The position numbers and the translations under genes are program-made. Below the pieces are notes generated by a model. The model made no database searches. It was not told where the DNA came from and saw nothing but the letters and a program-made list of their open reading frames with translations. From NCBI GenBank assembly GCA_001598975.1, contig BBXU01000703.1, positions 1 through 16,126 of the forward strand: a DNA stretch of 16,126 bases, read 5' to 3'. Below are positions 9,125 to 16,126 of the stretch, in pieces. The number at the start of each line of letters is the position of its first letter. Position 1 is the stretch's first letter. This DNA is from Parachlorella kessleri. Its lineage: Eukaryota > Chlorophyta > Trebouxiophyceae > Chlorellales > Chlorellaceae.

Positions 9125-9798
9125 GGCTTGGACGTGGAGTGAGGCGGTGCTGGCCTCGGCACACAACCAGTGGTCATGTCCCTGGAGGGAAGCTGCGGCC
9201 ACAGGCTTGTTTTGTGAAGGGATGGCAGCACAAGTGCCCTTGCTTGTGCCACTAGCTTGGCAGTTTCACCAAGTGGTGTGATTTGGTATTTGTTGTAGGT
9301 CGCCTGTCACGTGTTCAGCAGCTCTGCCTACCCTAGCGCTGGGGCAGTCCCACCTGCTACCTTCCCTTAGCCAAGGTCTTCTCTTCTCTCCATTTTGTTT
9401 GTTGCAACATGATACCAAGAAGATTGCAATGCATCAACTGTTTAGTGCCAGGGGTGGCGACAGTAAGCACGCACTATCTGGAGCCATGATCTGTCAGTAC
9501 ACACCTGTAGGGAAAATACGCGCTAAGCGACTATCTACAGCTGCCAGCAGTGCAGTGCACAGATCCCAATGGCGTGCATTCCACCCACAGACCATGCATA
9601 TCGCGCTTATAGAACTCAGGCAAGACTCGGGCGCATCTGCATCCAGCCCTGCTAGTACAGCCCAGCCCTCACTCCATGTTCGCATTACCTGCCACCCATA
9701 CTAATATCAGTAGCAACCAGTGAGCAAAGTCAATGAAAAATGGCACTGAGGCCTCGCAGTTTTCAGTAGAACATGCTTTGCCCCTGGGTCAATGAAAA

Positions 9799-9815
9799 TC
9801 CCTGGTTGCCAGGGA
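9799..9815. repeat. Short GC-rich hairpin in the convergent intergenic region
   Basis: TCCCTGG (9799-9805) and CCAGGGA (9809-9815) form a perfect 7-bp stem around a 3-nt loop, about 550 nt beyond the transporter stop and 985 nt beyond the IF3 stop. It could mark a 3'-end structure, but no T-tract or known signal accompanies it. Confidence 0.4.
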
Positions 9816-9938
9816 GGGTACCAAGGCTGGACAACCTATATGGAAATACTTCACCCCGCAGTATAGCCCCCCAAACATGCCAAGCTTCTCCACTTGGACA
9901 ACAACACATATGTTTGCTACAGCCGGGTGCTCCAGGAG

Positions 9939-10063
9939 TGAAGGGAGCATCAGTAGGCAGCAAAGGAAGAGCAGGGAGACCATAGAAGTGTAGACAGGAA
10001 AAGGAAGAGAAGGGAGACGCATACCACGGTGGACAAGTAAGAAGAAAAAGAAGAGTAGGACTC
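9939..10063 (-). other. Purine/pyrimidine-biased tract in the transporter 3' flank
   Basis: The plus strand here is dominated by A and G (for example GGAAAAGGAAGAG and AAGAAGAAAAAGAAGAG), so the transporter 3' UTR, if it reaches this far (about 305-430 nt past the stop), would be CU-rich. Such tracts can bind polypyrimidine-binding proteins or form triplex DNA. No function is shown. Confidence 0.4.
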
Positions 10064-10367
10064 CAACAATGCACACGAAGCGCCTGGGGACGCAACCTCC
10101 TGCCTCACCTTGCTCATGACTGCAGAGCCGGCTGCAGAGTGAACGGGCTTACGCCCCCCTTACCTTGAGGTGTGAGGCAGAGGGAATAGAGGCACGCGGG
10201 CCAGAAATGTGGACAAGCTTGGGATGGAGATCAGTTAGCAGTACAACAAACTGTAGCTGCTGTATATAACACACAACATGCTGGGTGCCTCCGCCGCTGA
10301 GGCAGGGGGCTCCCGCACCGCCCCTGCTGCCGTCGCATGCACTCCCTCCAAGGCGGGTGCAACGGCC

Positions 10368-13300
10368 TCAACCGAAGATCTTAAATGTGTGTGCCTGGTC
10401 CACAATCTGCTCAAAGCTGGCAATCGTGGTGGCAACGCTCACGGCCATCAGCAGGACGACCAGCGTCCAGTTGAAGGCGCTCTGCAGCCGGCTCACATAC
10501 CCACGGTTGTACACCTCCCACATGACAATGGGCACCACGCCACACAGCGGGCCCACACCCATGCCGCCGATCAGGCCTGCAGCAGGCAGGGTCACAGCAG
10601 GAGAGCTCGGCGGGGTCAGTACACAGGCTGTGGTTGCCGTGAGGATGGGAAGGGTAGGGTCCCAGGTACAGGCCACCACGGCCCTGGCCTCTCACTCTAT
10701 GTACGTGGGGTACTAACTGGCAAAGCCAACGAGCCACTGCCATGCCAGCTTAACCGCCGCAGAGAGAGCCAGTCAGCCCATGGGTCGCATGGGCAGCAGC
10801 AGCGACATCACGGAGAGGCACATAGCCACCACATGCATGCCCTTTGCAGCTCGGCCCTGCCTCCCGGCAGGCTGCGGGCGGGAGGTCAAGCCCGCCTGCC
10901 AGGGGGACGCGGCTCAGCGCCATGCGGGGACCACCAGCGGCAGCAGGCCACCAGCATGCCACACGCATCTCAAAACGATAAGGGTAACCATATGAAAGAA
11001 ATGAGCAGCAGGGAGGCCGGCCCTTTCACCCACCTCCCAGCTGGCTGAAGAAGGGGATCATGGCCGCCAGCAGGGTGCAGATGCCCACGTACGTGGACCT
11101 CACCACCAGGCGCAGCATGAAGTTGGAGCTCAGCTTGTTGTTCCAGCCCTTGAGCGACTGCACCCGGTGCTCCAGCGCGTGGTACACGGGCATGCCCAGC
11201 ACCTGCAGGCAAGGCAAGGCGGGCAAGGCAAGGTAAGGTAAGGTAGGGACACCGTAAGGGCTATGTAAGTGTTCAAGGGCTGGGCACTTCGCTCGCCGAG
11301 AAGTACCGCATGGTGCTCATGGCTGCTCAAAGGCTTCTCGTCCCGCACGCGTCGAGGCCGCCAGTCTGCTCTAACCCAGCAGGCCGTGCGAGGCCATCAG
11401 GAATCCCACAGCTGCAAACAACCAGGACTGTTGACACACAGATGCACTGCTCGCAGGGCTGCCAATCAGACACGCGCAGCACATTTCAGGGGACCGCAGA
11501 GCGTGGGGGTTTTGGCTGGCTTGGCTGGCTGGCTGGCTTGCCTGGTAGGCGGCCGCCACATGCAGGACGACGCATGAGTTGGCGATGTAGGCAGGCACGG
11601 CGTAAGGGAGGCTCTGCATGATGTTGCCAGTCACGGCGTTGCCAAAGAAGGCGTAGCCACAGATGGAGACGGCAAAGTAGCCCACACCAATGACGCCGTA
11701 GGCCACACTCAAAGCCCTGCAGGACACATGGCAGGACCGGGGTCCTTTAGTATCAGGTTGCGTCTTTTTCCATGTGGCACAGGACTGGTTGAATCGTTGG
11801 TTGAGTCGTTAGGTGAGAGTGCGTACCCTCCTTCGACTTGCCAAAAAAGACAAAGCTGTTTAAAAACTTATACATGCGCACCACACTCCCGAACGGGAGG
11901 GGAGCCCACCTCGCCCACCCACAACCCACATACATGTCGCTGCTGCGGGCATTCCCCCGCCACCCCAGTGCAGCAGCGGAACTCACCTCTTCATGCTCGT
12001 CATGATGCTGGGAGGCGTGATGAGCGTGGCGGTGACCTCATTCTGAACCACCTGGCCCCCGTACGCAAAGAAGATACTGCCAATGCCTGTAATCACGCCT
12101 GGGTGCTGATTTCCCCACCCGCTCTCGGGGATAAGTGCAAGGATGCGAGGCAGGGCATGTGGAGTGCTGCGCTATGGGAGAGTACAAAGATGGTCCGACG
12201 CAAAGCAAACACACATGCACATGGCCCCTTGAGATGAGGCTTCTGGCAAGTTGCTTGCCACAAAAGCCACCACTTCCCGAGCTTAGTCAGACAGGCGTCC
12301 TGCCATTGATGCAGTTCTCCTGGTGGCACACTAGCCCTACTTCCAACCACCACCAACCCACCTCCCAGGACGCTCATGGCGGTCTTGAAATCGTTCTCTC
12401 CACGGATGATGGAGTAATCGAGGTCATCTTCGGGCCCGTGCACCAGAATGCTCACTAGGGCGATGCTTGAGTAGATAATCTGTGGGGCACATGTGAGACT
12501 ACATCCTTGAGAGCACGGCAAGCCCTTGCATTGCAAGCAAGAGCTCGCTGCAGGGTACACCGTACACCATTTAGGAGGCCAGGTGAAGATTAGGGTGTTG
12601 CAAGTGAGACGCACGCAAACAGCAGCCTCTCATGCCAGCTGGGAGTCCTCACCGGCATGCAGCTGCCCATGAGGGAAACAATGGCCAGATCGTGGAAGTT
12701 GGGCAGCTGGGCCAGGATTAACATGCAGCCTGCAGGCAGTTGGTAGGGCACACGTCTGTTGCATGGTACTCAAAAGCCGTCGCGCCTTGCTGACAGCATA
12801 CTGTCCCACGGTGCACTTGTGAGCTAAGCCCAGTGTGGGGCAGCGCAAAAGGCGGAGAATACATCACAGCACGGACGGGATCGCACAGCACACGCAGCAG
12901 GCCTGCGCATACCGAGGTGCATCCTGCGCACCTCCGAAGAGCACGGTCCAGGGCCACGCCTTGTACTCGTGGGAGGCGCAAGCCGCGCCCTCGGACCCAA
13001 AGCAGTTGTGGACCAGGTTCATGATTGACGCGCCAGCTGCACCAGCAGGCATCCAGGGCTAACACTCAGCAAGGGCATTGCTCTTGGTGGGGAGCGGTGC
13101 AGGGCGTTGCAAAGTGCATGGCAGTGCGTGGGTGCGCAAGCTGGAGGTGGGCTCATCAACCGGCGGCAGCTGGTATGGCCGAACCAGGACAGTGCAGCCC
13201 TCACCTGCCACAGTGAGCACGATATCACTCCCAATCATGATGAAGAACTGTAAGGCGACCACCACACGCTTCCCCCAGCGCCCTGCATTGGAGGGTCACC

Positions 13301-14357
13301 ACGAAACATGTCCATCAGGGCTTGAAGAGCCAGGCTTGCCCATGACGACGCAAAACTCACTGCTTGGCCTGGTTCCGCACGCAGTTGCAAAGACAACAAG
13401 CGCTGGACCGTGGGTGAGATAAGGGACCCGCTTCATCCCTAGGCTGAATGCTGAGCCGTTGCCTTGGCAATTTGTATCAAGACTGGCCTCCAAGGTGGCC
13501 CTCAGGCAGGTTGGAACTCTCATACTCCTCCTACATCGTGTGCACAGCCCCAGCCCTGACACATACAGGCTGCCGCTCGCAGTATGGGCCTCACCGCAGG
13601 TTTCTCTGGCGAGCGCACGCAGGGTCTTGATCCTCCTGCCGTCCCTCAGCTCGTGTAGAGTGGCAAGCAGGTAGGCCGCATACGCGCTCTCCAGGGTCAC
13701 AAACGCCAGCAGCAGGACTCCAGGCACCCAACCCAGGGTGGCCATTGCGTATGGCAGGCCCAGGACCCTGCAAGGTGCACCGCAAGCTGTTTGGTGTTAC
13801 TTCCACGTTGCAGGGTTGCCAGGATGAAAGCTCTGTGTACTCGCCGGTTGTACCGTGATGTAGGCTCAGGACGCTGCAGAGCGCTAGTGCGACTCTTGAT
13901 TCAAGTTAAGCAAGCAAGCAAGCAAGTCGGTCGGTCTGATGCGGCGGCGGGGCGGCGTGCCCCAATAGCCCTTACCCTGCTCCAAACATCGTAGTCACAA
14001 GATGAACCGTAACCTCGCCCCATCCCGCTGCAAAGAGTGAACCGAAACCCGCTCAGCCGTCGAGGGTGCCGAGTGTGACAGTCTAACGACAAGGACGTAC
14101 GTATGCATGCACCCGACCCAAAAAGCTTTCGAGTGGCGTGCCAACATCGAAAGGCGTGCAGTATGCAGCATGGCACAGGCCCGCAGCCAACAGCGACCTC
14201 GGGTCCGGGGCGGCCGACCTTTCGTTTCTCCCGACTTGACAGTGTCTGGATCGTCCGACAGGAGTAGAGAAGGAACATTGGGCGAGCTCTCCTCCGATAG
14301 CTTCATCTTCACAGAGGTGTCATCACTGCTCATAGTCGAAGCGGCTGTGCCCGGCAT
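10368..14357 (-). CDS. AAAP-family amino acid permease-type transporter (Aa_trans), 11 exons, 464 aa
   Basis: Members of this family are secondary transporters of amino acids or auxin in the plasma or organelle membrane, usually proton-coupled. Exons on the minus strand: 14357-14219, 14027-13976, 13767-13595, 13282-13205, 13036-12932, 12729-12653, 12479-12362, 12086-11987, 11716-11542, 11202-11034, 10576-10368 (stop 10370-10368). Phases join exactly to 464 residues, typical for the family. Residues 1-46 are a Ser/Asp-rich cytosolic tail. The first membrane span carries the hallmark GAGVLGLPYA (62-71). Further hydrophobic spans include GVLLLAFVTLESAYAAYLLA (79-98), VVVALQFFIMIGSDIVLTVA, CMLILAQLP, IIYSSIALVSILV, GSIFFAYGGQVVQNEVTATL (250-269), VAYGVIGVGYFAVSICGYAFFG (285-306), YIANSCVVLHVAAAYQV then MPV, TYVGICTLLAAMIPFF, MGVGPLCGVVPIVMW and a last span before DQAHTFKIFG. 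The order matches plant AAP/LHT/ProT-type permeases; substrate cannot be told from sequence. Intron 9 has a GC donor. Exon 1 has two in-frame donor choices 21 nt apart. It converges with IF3. Confidence 0.92.
11203..11541 (-). other. GC-AG intron 9 of the transporter, bounded by simple repeats
   Basis: On the minus strand the donor reads TACCAG|GCAAGC after Tyr338-Gln339, and the acceptor TGCAG|GTGCTG continues with VLGMPVYHALE, in phase 0 and as expected for this family (YQV.AMPV in relatives). No GT donor nearby keeps the frame. The sequence beside the donor is a run of GCCA units (plus 11512-11545) and the polypyrimidine tract before the acceptor is built from CCTTG/CCTTA pentamers (plus 11209-11247). 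Confidence 0.88.
11209..11247. repeat. Pentanucleotide repeat forming a splice-acceptor pyrimidine tract
   Basis: The plus strand has imperfect GCAAG/GTAAG pentamers (11209-11247). Read on the transporter's strand they are CCTTG and CCTTA units running straight into the TGCAG acceptor of intron 9, so a simple repeat supplies the polypyrimidine tract. Confidence 0.8.
11512..11545. repeat. GGCT microsatellite next to the GC splice donor
   Basis: Imperfect GGCT units (plus strand) run up to and across the exon 9 donor of the transporter. On the transcript this is GCCA/GCCAA immediately downstream of CAG|GCAAGC, so the non-canonical donor is partly repeat-derived. Confidence 0.75.
13908..13926. 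repeat. AAGC microsatellite in transporter intron 2
   Basis: Nearly five copies of AAGC lie inside the intron between transporter exons 2 and 3 (13768-13975), followed by TCGG repeats and GGCGGCGGGG. No coding role. Confidence 0.85.
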
Positions 14358-15709
14358 AATATCTGAGTTCTGCTAGGGGCTGCGAAATAATAAACCTAAC
14401 CTTAGAGAACGGTCGATCAGACTAAAAAGCAAAGGTGGGTTACTGGGGATGTGACACGTCGCTCGTTGGGCAGCGAGGTTGGTGCCCCCGCGCCCTAGGT
14501 CATCCTGGGTGACTAAGAGATAAATTTGGCACGTACACCAAGATCAGGTTGCTATTTCCTCTTTGCACAGGGCATCAGGAGGTGCCTGGAGTCTATTCAG
14601 GGCTAGATACTTTAGGGTGCTCTGCAGCTACCCACGGTCGACGCTTGTGAAGGTTGTGCGTGAGACCAAGCAGTGAAAACTGTAGTAAGCAACGATCAAA
14701 TCAAATCCTTTATGTTAATTACGCCACACCTATCCTGAATGCATCGGCGTTGATTGGTGGTGCCGAAGCCACCTTCAGGTGCGCTCAGCCCCTGGGCTCA
14801 AATAGCTGCCACCCATCTCTGCGAAAGATATAACGGGTGTTGAGCACCACTGCTGGGTAGAAATGACACCAATATTTCAAATTGCTGGGTGTATACGATA
14901 TATGTGCCTCTGCTACACTTCAGACGCGCGTTCGTCCCATGCCACCACTAACAATGGGAGCCAGGCCGGTGCAGCACTTTTTAAGCATACATGCCCTGAA
15001 AGCTACGTTTAGCTACTCAGCAAGTGGGTGAGCACACCGTCGCCTTGCTGCCAGTCTAAATCCAACCATGTACACATGTACACCAGCCTGCAAGCCGACT
15101 GTCAGCATGCTCCTGAGCTCTGTTTTAAAAGAACCCTTCCTAAGGAAGCCTCCCTGTTACAAGGCATACACTGCTAGGGTGCAAGCTTTCAAACCAGCCA
15201 CAGCCCCGTGCACTCCAGACGACAAAGTGTAGTGTACCTGACCCTGTTGGTGGGGGGGACCCCGCCTGGCCCTGGCTAGCTTGAGACCATGCAATGCCCA
15301 ACAAGGTCTGGGTGGGTTTAAACAATGAAATTCAATGAAATTCATGCCTGACATAGATAGATGACATACAATGCCAGCAGCGCTGGGACAGCTGGCAACA
15401 ATGCAAGCGCCGCTAGGCTACAAAGGAAAGCATCCCAGCGCAGCCCCAAGGCTGCATTGGCATAAACTTCCTATTCTTGTATTACACACGATGCTCACCC
15501 TCAAGGGACCAGCAAGACGGACGAGGGCTGTACCTATGCCCACAAAGCGAGAAGTGACCAGTCTTTGGGGCAGAGGGTAACGCTATGCTAAGGCCCGCGA
15601 AGCGTGCGAAGCGTACAATCCACGCCCCCAAGCCTGCACCTGAGCGCATTGGGCTTGCTGAAAGCCGGCCCCATGCGTCAGGGCAGCAGGGTGCATCAAC
15701 AGGCTGTAG
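14358..15709. other. Transporter upstream region and 3' flank of the right-edge gene
   Basis: These 1352 bp lie between the transporter start (minus, 14357) and the stop of the next minus-strand gene (15710). The transporter promoter and 5' UTR should lie near 14358-14700, where the sequence becomes more AT-rich, with a TTTATTATTT stretch just upstream of the ATG on the minus strand. For the right-edge gene, a minus-strand TGTAA at 15161-15157 is about 550 nt past the stop and could be a polyadenylation signal if the species uses the volvocine type. Small direct repeats occur at 15323-15342 (CAATGAAATT twice) and 15594-15611 (GCGAAGCGT-type units). No gene or tRNA is supported. Confidence 0.5.
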
Positions 15710-15856
15710 CTAGTTCCAGCGCTTAGAATTCTTGGTAGCTGCCTTGGGCGCGCCGTTGCCATTGCCGCTGCCATTCCCGTTCCCGCCGTTGTTGAACGTC
15801 TTGGCCTTCTCCTTCTTCTGCTTGTTTTTCTCTGCCTTGCTCATCTTTGACTTGGC
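15710..15856 (-). CDS. Probable last exon of an unrecognised gene with Lys-rich, Asn/Gly-rich C-terminal tail (partial)
   Basis: On the minus strand a GTCGTAG acceptor at 15857 opens a frame of 48 codons ending in TAG (15712-15710). It reads AKSKMSKAEKNKQKKEKAKT, then an Asn/Gly low-complexity linker, then APKAATKNSKRWN. The composition (basic, disordered), GC-rich third positions and a proper acceptor suggest the C-terminal tail of a protein whose body lies to the right of the window. Lys-rich tails like this occur on many RNA-binding, nucleolar and ribosome-associated proteins, so no function can be assigned. A possible upstream donor (GTAGGC, starting at 16110) would make 16111-16126 the end of the previous exon and 15857-16110 the intron, but this is weak. 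Short length and absence of a recognisable domain keep confidence moderate. Confidence 0.45.
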   Translation of the reverse strand, partial: AKSKMSKAEKNKQKKEKAKTFNNGGNGNGSGNGNGAPKAATKNSKRWN

Positions 15857-16126
15857 CTACGACACACGGAAGGAGCGACATGCGACATATCACCAGTCAT
15901 AGCTGCAAACGGCGCAGGGCTGCACCGCCACCGCGGCACTGCCCAAGCCGCACATGGATGGCACCAGAGCCACGTCCACAAGAGTCAGCTAGCAAGCTTG
16001 CTGGCGGGGCTATCATGCTGCCGTGACTGCTCCAGACCCAGGAGTGACATACACCGCCCCACCCTCCCAACAGGGCAGCGACAAGGGCAGGTCCGGTCCG
16101 AGGTGCCTACGCGCGCCCGCGCCCCC
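15857..16126 (-). other. Probable intron of the right-edge gene
   Basis: This 270-bp stretch has no frame I can support as coding. It precedes the putative last exon on the minus strand and ends in CTCCTTCCGTGTGTCGTAG, a pyrimidine-biased acceptor region. It may contain the end of the preceding exon at the extreme right edge. Confidence 0.4.

Larger units (their letters stand above)
8815..10367. other. Convergent 3' flanks of IF3 and the transporter gene
   Basis: These 1553 bp lie between the IF3 stop (8814, plus) and the transporter stop (10368, minus), so both 3' UTRs and polyadenylation sites should be here. I found neither the TGTAA signal used by volvocine algae nor AATAAA in the expected orientation. 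Contents: a T-rich run after the IF3 stop (8867-8885), the 93-bp tandem duplication (8939-9124), a 7-bp hairpin (9799-9815) and a purine-rich stretch (about 9939-10063). The open frames here show no recognisable protein and no splice support, so I call no gene. Confidence 0.6.

Noticed and set aside
8873..9142. Open frame across the 93-bp duplication as a repeat protein
   Set aside because: No good start, no splice support, and it directly follows the IF3 stop; simplest as 3' UTR.
8815..10367. Volvocine TGTAA polyadenylation signals for IF3 and the transporter
   Set aside because: None found in the correct orientation in this region, so I do not use this signal to place 3' ends or to assign the species to Volvocales.
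10278..11048. 256-codon plus-strand open frame, with a TATATAA upstream at about 10262
   Set aside because: Antisense to the last exons of the transporter; low-complexity translation; the TATA-like string is then probably fortuitous.
1..16126. CRISPR arrays, prophage, insertion sequences, bacterial operons
   Set aside because: No spaced direct-repeat array, transposase, or phage protein seen; gene structure is eukaryotic with spliceosomal introns throughout.

Overview
This is nuclear DNA from an intron-rich, GC-biased eukaryote, most likely a green alga (Chlorophyta). The evidence is many short coding exons separated by introns of roughly 170-590 nt, strong G/C preference at third codon positions, GTGAG/GTGGG donors with TGCAG acceptors, CCTG/GGCT/AAGC microsatellites in introns, and an organelle-targeted bacterial-type translation factor encoded in the nucleus. 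I saw no CRISPR array, operon, prophage or complete transposon. All gene models were built by eye from conserved protein sequence plus splice sites; in all three full models exon phases join without a frameshift.

Layout. (1) Minus strand, 5167 down to 8 and beyond the left edge: the first 11 visible exons (456 codons) of NOG1/GTPBP4, the nucleolar GTPase of 60S ribosome assembly; its C-terminus lies outside the window. (2) 5168-5933: a 766-bp divergent intergenic region that must hold the promoters of both NOG1 and the next gene. (3) Plus strand, 5934-8814: six exons encoding a 357-residue bacterial-type translation initiation factor 3, probably chloroplastic, with a presequence-like N-terminus and a Gly-rich tract built on a 12-residue aromatic-Arg repeat. 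(4) 8815-10367: convergent 3' flanks, with a 93-bp tandem duplication just after the IF3 stop. (5) Minus strand, 14357-10368: eleven exons encoding a 464-residue AAAP-family amino acid/auxin permease-type membrane transporter. (6) 14358-15709: transporter upstream region plus the 3' flank of the next minus-strand gene. (7) Minus strand, 15856-15710: a probable last exon of an unrecognised gene with a Lys-rich, then Asn/Gly-rich C-terminal tail, continuing past the right edge.

Functionally, NOG1 (cytosolic ribosome assembly) and IF3 (organellar translation initiation) are divergent neighbours that could share regulation; the transporter has no evident link to them. The most notable features are three GC-AG introns (two in IF3, one in the transporter), the coding minisatellite in IF3, a duplicated exon-end/splice-donor segment in a NOG1 intron, and the 93-bp duplication. 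I found no convincing new multi-gene system here.
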